From Planctomycetota bacterium (GTDB lineage Bacteria; Planctomycetota; UBA1135; GCA-002686595): a stretch of 64,000 bases of DNA. Below the pieces are notes generated by a model. It was not told the origin of the DNA. It ran no database searches and saw only the letters and a list, made by a program, of their open reading frames with translations. Shown here in pieces: positions 17,950 to 25,164 of the stretch (its first letter is position 1; every line of letters starts with the position of its first letter). The position numbers and the translations under genes were made by a program. The stretch lies in NCBI GenBank assembly GCA_029250885.1, contig JAQXEK010000068.1, positions 1-64,000 on the forward strand. The letters run 5' to 3'.

Positions 17950-18369
17950 ATGAGCGATAGGAAGATTCGAGTTCTGATTGCCAAGCCGGGCCTCGACGGC
18001 CACGACCGCGGCGCAAAGACCGTTGCTACGGTGCTGCGTGACGCGGGCATGGAGGTCGTCTATTCGGGCCTGCACCAGACCCCCGAGATGATCGCCGAGG
18101 CGGCTCTGCAGGAGGACGTCGACGTGGTCGGACTGTCGATCCTGTCCGGCGCCCACATGAGCCTCTTTCCCCGCATCCGCGAGGCCCTTACGGCCCGCGA
18201 TATGGGGGACGTACTACTTACGGGTGGCGGCATCATTCCCGAAGAGGACATGACTGCACTCGAGGGCGATGGCTTCTCCAAGTTGTTCGGCCCCGGCACC
18301 CGCACCACGGACATCGTTGCGTGGATCGAGACCGCCGTGAACGAGCGCTGGGCGCGCGAGGAGGCTTAG
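17950..18369 (+). CDS. icmB: Cobalamin-binding small subunit of the acyl-CoA mutase
   Basis: A 139-residue B12-binding domain of the base-off/His-on type: LDGHDRG provides the DxHxxG motif with the cobalt-ligating His (about residue 19), LSILSGAH the SxL segment and LLTGGGIIP the GG segment. Length matches IcmB of Streptomyces. It pairs with the 551-residue large subunit encoded just upstream. Start ATG 17950 follows the intercistronic hairpin without a Shine-Dalgarno. Confidence 0.92.
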   Translation: MSDRKIRVLIAKPGLDGHDRGAKTVATVLRDAGMEVVYSGLHQTPEMIAEAALQEDVDVVGLSILSGAHMSLFPRIREALTARDMGDVLLTGGGIIPEEDMTALEGDGFSKLFGPGTRTTDIVAWIETAVNERWAREEA

Positions 18370-18372
18370 GTT

Positions 18373-18651
18373 ATGGCGACCCCAAAAACGGAACTGGACA
18401 CATCCAAGGCGATCCTCAATGTGGATGAGGCCGCTGCGCTGCTGGGCGTCAGCGTGAAGACCTTTAACAAGGTTCTTCACCAAGAGCGCGTGCCCGCCCG
18501 CAAGGTCGGACGCGAGTGGAAGTTCTCGCGCCAAGCCCTAATCGACTGGGTCGGAAGCGGCGACAGCTCGTCCTTCTACAAGCCCGACCGCTCGAACGGA
18601 AGCTCTGCCACCAACCTGGACGGCGGTAGCTGGAAAATGAAGAACAGCTAG
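18373..18651 (+). CDS. Excisionase/MerR-like helix-turn-helix protein
   Basis: A 92-residue protein with a winged-helix DNA-binding domain of the excisionase (HTH_17) type at residues about 15-65: LNVDEAAALLGVSVKTFNKV, then VPARKVGREWKFSRQALIDW. The Ser/Asn-rich tail looks disordered. There are no recombination genes nearby, so it is not an excisionase in function. The start lies 3 bp after the small-subunit stop, placing it inside the mutase operon; a local regulator of the operon, or an assembly factor, is the simplest inference. Confidence 0.8.
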   Translation: MATPKTELDTSKAILNVDEAAALLGVSVKTFNKVLHQERVPARKVGREWKFSRQALIDWVGSGDSSSFYKPDRSNGSSATNLDGGSWKMKNS

Positions 18652-18780
18652 GGATCAGAATCCCTGAACTTTAAAGCTCGCCGGTTACGGCGTGCAAACT
18701 GCATCCAAATCAAGAGTCGCCTCGAACCTAATAGGGACGCCCGTCTGCGGCATTCTAGAGGCGCGACCTAAGACGAAGAA

Positions 18781-19971
18781 ATGACCATGACCGCTAGCCA
18801 CTGCAACTACACTTTGCCCGATATCAAGACGTCCTTCGGACTAACCGAAGACGAGACGATGATCCGCGATATGGTGCGCGAATTCGCCGAGAACGAGGTC
18901 AAGCCCAAGGCTGCCGAGGTGGACGAGAAGCACCACTTCGACACGGACACCTGGAAGAAGATCGTCGAGCTCGGACTGACCGGAATCCCCTTCCCTGAAG
19001 ACCTCGGCGGCTCGGACGGCGGCACCTTGGCCTACATTCTGGCAGTGGAAGAGCTCTCCCGGGTCTGCGGCTCGACGGGCCTGACCCTGGCTGCCCAGGT
19101 GAGCCTCGGCACATACCCAATCTACAAGTGGGGCGGCGAGAGTCTGCAGCAGAGTTACGTGCCGAAGCTGATCTCCGGCGAGTACATGGGCGCCTATGGT
19201 TTGACCGAACCTAACGCGGGGTCGGACTCCGGCGGAACCCAGACCACGGCTACCGAGACGGCCGAAGGCTGGGTCATCAACGGCCGCAAGTGCTTCATCA
19301 CCAACGCCAACTACGCGGGCACCTTCATTGTGACCGCTGTCTACGATAAGAGCCTTGGCCCGAAGGGCATCGGCGCGTTCGTCGTGCCCCGGGACACGCC
19401 TGGCTTCTCCTTGGAGAAGGGCGAGCAGAAGCTTGGTATGCGCGGTTCAGACTGGGCCAGCCTGGTCTTCGAAGACGCTGTGATCCCCAAGGACCACCTG
19501 CTTGGTCCCAAGGAAGAGGGCTTTAGCACTTTCATGAAGACCCTCGAGGGCGGCCGCATTTCCATCGCTGCCTTGAGCCTGGGCATCGCCCAAGGCGCTT
19601 ACGAAGAGGCCGTTGCCTACGCTAAGGAGCGCGATGCCTTCGGCAAGCCCTTGGCCGCCCAACAGGCGGTTGCCTTTAAGTTGGCCGACATGGCCGTGCA
19701 GATCGAAGCGGCACGACACCTGGTGTACCACTCGGCGCGCCTCAAGGACGCCGGAGAGAACTTCGGTCCCGCCGCCGCCATTGCTAAGCTGCACGCATCC
19801 GAGACCGCCATGAAGGTGACCTACGAAGCGATCCAGATCCACGGCGGCTACGGCTACACCCGCGAGTACCCCGTCGAACGCATGTGGCGCGACGCCAAGC
19901 TGTGTGTCATCGGCGAGGGCACCTCCGAAATCCAACGCCTCATCATCTCCCGCAACATCCTGCGCCGCTAG
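18781..19971 (+). CDS. Acyl-CoA dehydrogenase
   Basis: A 396-residue FAD-dependent acyl-CoA dehydrogenase. [19 protein letters not shown] marks the FAD/substrate region, [20 protein letters not shown] the C-terminal helical domain, and [12 protein letters not shown] contains the catalytic Glu. It is distinct from the 14032 enzyme; one could act on isobutyryl- or branched-chain acyl-CoA and the other on butyryl-CoA, but I cannot tell which. It lies 129 bp after the HTH gene with its own possible leader, so it may be a separate transcript. Confidence 0.93.
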   Translation: MTMTASHCNYTLPDIKTSFGLTEDETMIRDMVREFAENEVKPKAAEVDEKHHFDTDTWKKIVELGLTGIPFPEDLGGSDGGTLAYILAVEELSRVCGSTGLTLAAQVSLGTYPIYKWGGESLQQSYVPKLISGEYMGAYGLTEPNAGSDSGGTQTTATETAEGWVINGRKCFITNANYAGTFIVTAVYDKSLGPKGIGAFVVPRDTPGFSLEKGEQKLGMRGSDWASLVFEDAVIPKDHLLGPKEEGFSTFMKTLEGGRISIAALSLGIAQGAYEEAVAYAKERDAFGKPLAAQQAVAFKLADMAVQIEAARHLVYHSARLKDAGENFGPAAAIAKLHASETAMKVTYEAIQIHGGYGYTREYPVERMWRDAKLCVIGEGTSEIQRLIISRNILRR

Positions 19972-20372
19972 AGAGGGGACTCGAGCCCCTGGCGCAGGAA
20001 GCCTGGTCTCCGAGTCGATCCGAGATGGCCTGAAGCTGGAAGACTTCGCGACGAACGGACTTGCCTTAGTGGAGTTCTTGGTCGCCCAGAAGCCGTCGGC
20101 CCTGGAGCGCGGGCTCTCTTTTAGAGCGTCCAGGCGGGCCCCGGAGACATGAGGCAGAGACTCCGGTGCCAGCCCTACTTCCGAAGCTTATGGGCCGCCC
20201 TACGGACCCGGTCCGACTTCGAGTGGCACCAGCTCGACGAGTGGCGCATCGCAAAGCTCACCCTTAGGTAAGATGCCCTCTCGACGGCTGCAAATGCTGG
20301 TCTGCGGTTAGTAAACCAGCTGGTCCCGCGCCACCTGCAGGGAAGGCGATATCCACACTTGGGCGTCCCGCG
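19972..20372. other. Non-coding gap of about 400 bp
   Basis: A weak AGGGG/CCCCT hairpin sits directly after the dehydrogenase stop. Otherwise I see no gene, RNA fold or repeat of note; the frames on both strands have no recognisable product. Confidence 0.4.
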
Positions 20373-20378
20373 TATAAT
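20373..20378 (+). promoter_or_regulatory. Consensus -10 with leaderless start at 20386
   Basis: Perfect TATAAT followed by 7 bases (GTGTGCT) and ATG at 20386. There is no room for a Shine-Dalgarno and no clear -35. This is the clearest example of the recurring leaderless arrangement. Confidence 0.6.
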
Positions 20379-20385
20379 GTGTGCT

Positions 20386-21276
20386 ATGACCTGGACCAAG
20401 CAGACGTTTCAAGTGGGGGAGTGGCGTGTGACGCCGCTTAGTGATGGCTTCTTTCGGTTGGATGGCGGCTCCATGTGGGGTGTTGTGCCGGCTAATCTTT
20501 GGCGAAAGCTTACGCCCCCCGCCGAGGACAACACGATTCAGCTGGCAGCTCGGCCGTTCCTCTTGGAGCGCGGCGAGGGTGCCGACCGCCAGGTTGTCGT
20601 GCTCGAGCCCGGCATCGGCGATCGCTGGGAGCCCAAGTGGAAGGGCATCTACCACATGGTCCGCGACGAGACTCTCGTCAGCACCCTTGCAGCCTGCGGC
20701 ATTGTCCCCGACCAGGTGACCCACGTCTTCGCGACCCACTGCCACTGGGACCATATCGGCGCCATGGTGATCGAGGTAGATCACGAGCTCGTGCCGCAAT
20801 TCCCAAATGCGGTCCACAGGTTCCCGTCCATCGAGGTCGAGATGGTTCGACGTCCGGGCCACGCCCGCAAGGCGTCCTATCGGGCCGAGGATCTCCTGGC
20901 CGTGGAGAGCGCCGGATTGCTCGAGTCCTTCGATGCCAGCGCCGACGACGGCGTGGAGGGCGTTGAGCTGTTGCCCGGACTGCGCATGCACACCATTGGC
21001 GGTCACTCGGACGGCTCGAGCTTCCTGACGGTCAACGCCGACGGCGAGGGCGAGACCGCAGCCTTCTGGGGCGACGTAATCCCCACATCGCACCACATCC
21101 AGCCGGCCTTTATCATGGCCTATGATATCGATGTCGTGCGGAGCTTCGAGCAGCGCTCGAAGTGGATCGCCAAGGCGGCAGAAGAGGGCTGGCTCAACCT
21201 GTACTATCACGACGAGCACTTCCATGCGGGCCGCATCTCCAAGCCCGAGCGCCGCTACGTCTCCACGCCGATCTAG
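20386..21276 (+). CDS. Metallo-beta-lactamase fold hydrolase
   Basis: A 296-residue MBL-fold enzyme. The metal motif is FATHCHWDHIGAM (about residues 117-129; HxHxDH with a Cys neighbour), further ligands are in TIGGHSDGSS and WGDVIPTSHH, and a C-terminal His-rich stretch (YHDEHFHAG) follows. The N-terminal layout (DGFFRLDGGSMWGVVP) is like quorum-quenching lactonases and other alpha-hydroxy ester hydrolases, but the substrate is unknown. I start it at ATG 20386, not at the in-frame ATG 20359, because of the TATAAT 7 bases upstream. Three bp separate it from the BtuF-like gene. Confidence 0.85.
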   Translation: MTWTKQTFQVGEWRVTPLSDGFFRLDGGSMWGVVPANLWRKLTPPAEDNTIQLAARPFLLERGEGADRQVVVLEPGIGDRWEPKWKGIYHMVRDETLVSTLAACGIVPDQVTHVFATHCHWDHIGAMVIEVDHELVPQFPNAVHRFPSIEVEMVRRPGHARKASYRAEDLLAVESAGLLESFDASADDGVEGVELLPGLRMHTIGGHSDGSSFLTVNADGEGETAAFWGDVIPTSHHIQPAFIMAYDIDVVRSFEQRSKWIAKAAEEGWLNLYYHDEHFHAGRISKPERRYVSTPI

Positions 21277-21279
21277 CCC

Positions 21280-22071
21280 ATGCGAATCGTCTCCCTGTGC
21301 CCTAGCCTGACTGAACTCGTCTTCGCCCTTGGCTTAGAAGAGCACCTAGTTGCCATCACCAAGTACTGCATCCACCCAGTGGATGGCGTGGCCAAGATCG
21401 AGAAGGTCGCCGGCACCAAGGATCCCGACGTGCAGCGCATCATCGAGCTTGCACCCGATGCGATCTTGTTGAACGAGGAGGAGAACCGCATCGAGGATGC
21501 AGAGGCCCTGCAGGCCGCCGGCCTGAACCTCGTGAACACCTTCCCGAAGGCGCCCCTGGAGACGGCGCTCATGGTACGCCACGTGGGCAAGGCACTCGCC
21601 GCTATCGCAGGCGAACCTGCAGAGGGCCAGCGCATCGCAGAATGCGCCGAGGCCATCGCCCTCGACATCGAGCAGCGCTGCGCAAGTGTCGCCGCCGCAT
21701 CCGCAACGTCGGCACCGGTCCGCTTCGCCTACCTCATCTGGCGCAAGCCCTACATGACCGTAAACGCCGACACCTACCCCAGCGCCATCCTAGAGCAAGC
21801 CGGCGGCCAGAACGTCTTCGCAGACCACGCCGACCGCTTCCCCGCCTTCGAGCTTGCCGATCTTATCGAGGCGAACCCCGACCAGATCTACCTCTGCACG
21901 GAGCCCTTCCCCTTCGAGCAGAAGCACATCGACGAGCTCGCCGCTGCCACGGGCTTCTCCCCAGGCCGCTTCCACATCGCGGACGGCGAATACTTGTCTT
22001 GGCACGGCTCGCGCACCCCCGCCGGCGTGGACTACGCCAGGGCTCTTGTGGAGAGGGCGCTCTCGGCCTAG
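21280..22071 (+). CDS. BtuF/helical-backbone metal-receptor-like protein without signal peptide
   Basis: A 263-residue protein of the type III substrate-binding fold: RIVSLCPSLTELVFALGLE at the N-terminus, IIELAPDAILLNEEENRIED, and a C-terminal half with DLIEANPDQIYLCTEPFPF. This fold binds cobalamin or metal chelates for BtuCD-type ABC importers. No signal peptide or lipobox precedes the fold, so it should be cytoplasmic, and no ABC permease is encoded nearby. A cytoplasmic cobamide or metal-binding role is therefore possible. It is in an operon with the metallo-hydrolase. Confidence 0.78.
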   Translation: MRIVSLCPSLTELVFALGLEEHLVAITKYCIHPVDGVAKIEKVAGTKDPDVQRIIELAPDAILLNEEENRIEDAEALQAAGLNLVNTFPKAPLETALMVRHVGKALAAIAGEPAEGQRIAECAEAIALDIEQRCASVAAASATSAPVRFAYLIWRKPYMTVNADTYPSAILEQAGGQNVFADHADRFPAFELADLIEANPDQIYLCTEPFPFEQKHIDELAAATGFSPGRFHIADGEYLSWHGSRTPAGVDYARALVERALSA

Positions 22072-22192
22072 GCCTCGCCGCATCTAGCCTCGGCAGTCTA
22101 GGAGCCTAGGACCTGTGAGTCTCCTAAAATGCCCTTGCTGCCCCATTCCCTTAGCCCCGGGCGGGGATTCCGGGAGGGACCGAAATCAACTC

Positions 22193-22221
22193 TTGATCAT
22201 TTTGGGCAAGCGCCCTATTTT
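22193..22221 (+). promoter_or_regulatory. Sigma70-like promoter for the small membrane protein
   Basis: TTGATC (22193-22198), 17-bp spacer, TATTTT (22216-22221). Start of transcription would fall about 8 bases before the ATG at 22236, giving a very short leader. Confidence 0.45.
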
Positions 22222-22235
22222 CACGCCACGAAACT

Positions 22236-22463
22236 ATGTCTCCCTTCCCTGCCCTCTCCGAGCTCTACAAGCGCCGCGCCCCCGGCAGCGCTCCCTTAGT
22301 CAGCTCTATGTTTGCGATTCTCTACGCGGGGCTCGTGCTCGCGGGCGTCATGGGCGCTTCGCACATGATGACCGACGAGGCCCAGGCGATGCAGGGCCCG
22401 CCGGCGGCGGAAGCGGATGACGATAGTGCCCTTGGTGCCGGTGGGCTTAAGAAGGCGAACTGA
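22236..22463 (+). CDS. Small single-pass membrane protein, unknown function
   Basis: A 75-residue frame with one transmembrane segment (MFAILYAGLVLAGVMGASHMM, split here as MFAILYAGLVLAG then VMGASHMM; about residues 25-45) and an acidic C-terminal tail (AEADDDSALGAGG). A promoter-like pair lies upstream and a strong hairpin terminator downstream, which supports it as a real single-gene unit. No family recognised. Confidence 0.5.
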   Translation: MSPFPALSELYKRRAPGSAPLVSSMFAILYAGLVLAGVMGASHMMTDEAQAMQGPPAAEADDDSALGAGGLKKAN

Positions 22464-22485
22464 GCGGCGCGCCAAGAAACAAGCG

Positions 22486-22523
22486 AGCGGCCGGCCCCTG
22501 ATTCTCATCGGGGGCCGGCCGCT
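22486..22523. terminator. Bidirectional hairpin between convergent genes
   Basis: AGCGGCCGGCCCC (22486-22498) pairs perfectly over 13 bp with 22511-22523. It lies between the + strand small membrane protein and the - strand ferredoxin; only a short T-rich stretch (GCGTTT) follows on the + strand. Confidence 0.75.
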
Positions 22524-22557
22524 TGCGTTTGGAAGGTCTAGCGCCGGAGCGCTGATC

Positions 22558-22920
22558 TCAGTGCTCTTCGCTGACGTGGTTACGGTTCCAGCTGGGGATC
22601 TCGACAACGATGTCTTCGGTTCCGTCGGGCACACACTGGCAGGCCAGTCGGGAGCGGGTGGTCAGGCCGGGTGCTAGGTCGAGTTGATCCTCTTCCTCCT
22701 CCTCGGCTTCGTTCATAGAGTCAAGGCCCTGGGTCACGATGACGTGGCAGGTGGAGCAGGCGGTGACGCCACCACAGGCGTGGTCGATCTCGACCCCTTG
22801 GCCAAGGGCGACATCGAGCACGCTTCCGGGCTCGCCGTCGTGCCCGAAGGGTGCCTTGGATGGGTCAACCTCGAAGGTGGACTCTTCGCCGTTGGAGCGG
22901 ATCGTAAGTTTGTAGGTCAT
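22558..22920 (-). CDS. fdx: 2Fe-2S ferredoxin (adrenodoxin/ISC type)
   Basis: A 120-residue ferredoxin. Cluster ligands are in HACGGVTACSTC (Cys-x5-Cys-x2-Cys) and the fourth Cys in RLACQC, as in the adrenodoxin/Isc Fdx family that transfers single electrons in Fe-S assembly or to oxygenases. An acidic run (EAEEEEEDQ) lies between them. It is 3 bp downstream of the DEAD-box helicase gene and probably cotranscribed with it. Confidence 0.92.
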   Translation of the reverse strand: MTYKLTIRSNGEESTFEVDPSKAPFGHDGEPGSVLDVALGQGVEIDHACGGVTACSTCHVIVTQGLDSMNEAEEEEEDQLDLAPGLTTRSRLACQCVPDGTEDIVVEIPSWNRNHVSEEH

Positions 22921-22923
22921 GGT

Positions 22924-24852
22924 CTATACTCCTGCTCCAAAGCCACCGCCATCGCTCTTAGTTGCGGGAGCGGCAGGTTTCGGGGCACTTGGCTCTTGGG
23001 GCTTGGGTGCGCTGGCCTTCGGCTTAGCGGCACGGGGCTTGGACGCTTCGGGCGCACTGGTGATGCCACCGCCAAAGCCACCCGAGTCGGCCTGCTTGGG
23101 CTTCGAGCGCTCCTCGCGCTTAGGAGGCTCTTGGCGACCGGCGCTCTCCTCGTTGGGACGGCGCGTGGACTTGCGGACGGGCTCGCCGCGCTCTTGACGC
23201 TTCGGCCGCTCTTGGCGACCGGCGCTCTCCTCGCGGGGGCGGCGCGTGGACTTGCGGACGGGCTCGCCGCGCTCTTGGCGCTTCGGGCGCGCGGACCGCT
23301 CTTGGCGTTCGCCACCGTCTTCGCTGCGGCGTCGGGACGACTTGCGCACCGGCTCGCCGCGCTCTGGGCTGGCGGTCTCCTGGGCATCGCGGCGGGGGCG
23401 ACGGGGCTCGCTCCTGTCGCGGGATGCACCCTGGTCGCGTGACGCACTGCGACCGCGGCCACCTTGGCCACGGCGCGGTGTGCGCTCGGGCAGATCTTGG
23501 AGCTCGACTTCCCAGTTCATCTGGCCGGTGAGGTCGGTCCAGCGCCCGTGGTCGCGGCGGGTGACCATGGTGACGGCCGTGCCCTTAGCGCCCGCACGGC
23601 CGGTGCGGCCGATGCGGTGGGTGTAGGTCGAGACATCCCGCGGAACGCCGAAGTTGACCACGTGGGAGACGTGCTTCACATCGAGCCCACGTGAGGCCAC
23701 GTCGGTGGCCACCAGGCACTTTACTTCCTTGGCGCGGAAGGCGGTCATGACGCGGGTCCGTGATGCCTGGTCGTAGCCACCGTGCAGAGCCTTGCAGGGG
23801 AACGGCATACGCTCGAGGCGGCGGATCAGCTGATCCACGTCCGTGCGGCGGTCTCCGAAGACAAGAAACGTGTCGTCGGGGTCTGAGGCTTCAATGAGAC
23901 GCGTCAGGGCGAGCCACTTGTCGTCGTCGTTGACCTTGAGCCAGCTCTGGGTGATGTGATCGACGGTGGCGACGCCCTTGGCGGTTGCAACCTCTAGAGG
24001 ATCGCGAGTGTAGTCCCGTGCGAGCTTGAGCAGCGCCGGCGGGAAGGTCGCGGAGAACAGCAGGGTCGTGCGCTCTTCCGGCGTGTAGGACAGGATCTTG
24101 CGGATGTCGTCAATGAAGCCGATCTCCAGCATCTCGTCGGCTTCGTCTAGTACCACGAACTCGGTCCATGGGAAGGATAGGAAGCCCTGGTTATAGAGGT
24201 CCATCACGCGGCCAGGGGTGCCAATCACAAGCTGGGCTCCATCCTGCAGGGCCTTGACCTGGGGCTGGGGCGGGTCGCCGCCAACGATCAGGCAGGTCTT
24301 GATGCCGCGGGAGTTACCAAGCTCGCAGAGCACGTCGTGAACCTGCAGGGCAAGCTCGCGGGTGGGTGCGAGCACAAGGCCCAGCACCGTGGAGCGCGTG
24401 GGGTCGATCATGCTGACCATGCCCGCGCCAAAGGCGAGTGTCTTGCCGGTGCCGGTCTCGGCCTTGGCGATGACGTCCTTTCGAGCGAGAACGGGGCCCG
24501 TGGTCAGGCATTGGATCGGTGTCGGCTTGGTGATGCCCATGCCGGCGATTGCCGTCTGGACTTCGTCGCAGAGGGCCCACTCGGTGAACGCCTCGATCTC
24601 AGGGATGTCCGTGGTGGGGTTCAGTTCAAGGGCTGGGTCGCGGCGCTTGTTGACAAGTCTGCTTGCGCCGCTGCTGCGAGATCCGCCACTGCGGCCTCGT
24701 CCATTTGATTTTTCGGGAGCGATAACGCGCCTCCTGCCTGCGCTTTTCGGCAGGTCTTGTTCGGGGTCCGCCCAGCGCTTTTCGCACGGGCATTGGACCG
24801 GTCGGATTGTGGGTGTTGAGGGAGGCCGAGGAGATGTCCAAGGTCCGCTCAT
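22924..24852 (-). CDS. DEAD-box ATP-dependent RNA helicase with repetitive basic tail
   Basis: A 642-residue RNA helicase. Motifs in order: Q motif KPTPIQ, motif I AETGTGKT, Ia PTRELA, Ib TPGR, II DEAD, III SAT, V ATDVASRGLDV and VI HRIGRTGR, occupying residues about 85-445. The C-terminal about 190 residues are low-complexity and very basic, with three copies of RGEPVRKSxRR, two of them inside a 27-residue tandem repeat; such RGG-like tails bind RNA nonspecifically. The N-terminal about 70 residues are also disordered, so the start at 24852 is uncertain. It leads an operon with the ferredoxin. Confidence 0.92.
   Translation of the reverse strand: MSGPWTSPRPPSTPTIRPVQCPCEKRWADPEQDLPKSAGRRRVIAPEKSNGRGRSGGSRSSGASRLVNKRRDPALELNPTTDIPEIEAFTEWALCDEVQTAIAGMGITKPTPIQCLTTGPVLARKDVIAKAETGTGKTLAFGAGMVSMIDPTRSTVLGLVLAPTRELALQVHDVLCELGNSRGIKTCLIVGGDPPQPQVKALQDGAQLVIGTPGRVMDLYNQGFLSFPWTEFVVLDEADEMLEIGFIDDIRKILSYTPEERTTLLFSATFPPALLKLARDYTRDPLEVATAKGVATVDHITQSWLKVNDDDKWLALTRLIEASDPDDTFLVFGDRRTDVDQLIRRLERMPFPCKALHGGYDQASRTRVMTAFRAKEVKCLVATDVASRGLDVKHVSHVVNFGVPRDVSTYTHRIGRTGRAGAKGTAVTMVTRRDHGRWTDLTGQMNWEVELQDLPERTPRRGQGGRGRSASRDQGASRDRSEPRRPRRDAQETASPERGEPVRKSSRRRSEDGGERQERSARPKRQERGEPVRKSTRRPREESAGRQERPKRQERGEPVRKSTRRPNEESAGRQEPPKREERSKPKQADSGGFGGGITSAPEASKPRAAKPKASAPKPQEPSAPKPAAPATKSDGGGFGAGV
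23140..23295. repeat. Tandem 81-bp repeat inside the helicase gene
   Basis: Two adjacent copies of an 81-bp unit (starting 23140 and 23221, both beginning GGCGCTCTCCTCG) are nearly identical over the first 60 bp and then diverge with an indel. Period 27 codons keeps the helicase frame. A third, degenerate copy of the RGEPVRKS segment lies near 23340. Confidence 0.8.
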
Positions 24853-25164
24853 TTGCCACCCATACTCCGGGCGGCGAGTCGTCTACTTCTCTGTGGGCAG
24901 GTCCGGCGCCCATGGGGCGGGGTTCCTGCGTGCGCTTGCCGCAGATGGCTGCGGGGCAAGGTCGAGGCCCATTACGGTAGGGCCTTTCTACCATCGGTCA
25001 AGCCCCCTCAGGCCTAAAGGCCCAATCGAATTCCATTCCTGGGGGCTCTCGGGGGGCAAATGACAAACCGGAACGATAAAAAAACGACGTTGGGGCAAGC
25101 TCCGGGCCCTTCTTGGCGTTTTTACCCTGAACCATCAGCCCCGGCCGCCGTTTGTTTGGATCCT
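24853..25164. other. Divergent intergenic region
   Basis: 312 bp between the helicase and the VIT lipoprotein, expected to hold both promoters. I see an A-run followed by CG near 25080 and a matching CGTTTTT near 25117 that could form a loose hairpin, but no consensus promoter. The frame that is open from 25060 is an upstream extension of the lipoprotein gene. Confidence 0.35.

Noticed and set aside
16244-18369. Annotation as methylmalonyl-CoA mutase
   Set aside because: Residues 80 (Phe) and 198 (Gln) fit isobutyryl-CoA mutase; the methylmalonyl enzyme needs Tyr and Arg there, and the split of 551 plus 139 residues matches IcmA/IcmB.
18373-18651. Excisionase as sign of a prophage or integrative element
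   Set aside because: No integrase, attachment site or phage gene is nearby; the gene is locked within a metabolic operon.
22684-23442. Long + strand frame of 252 codons opposite the ferredoxin and helicase
   Set aside because: It is the antisense shadow of a repetitive, GC-rich coding region; the minus-strand genes have clear family motifs.
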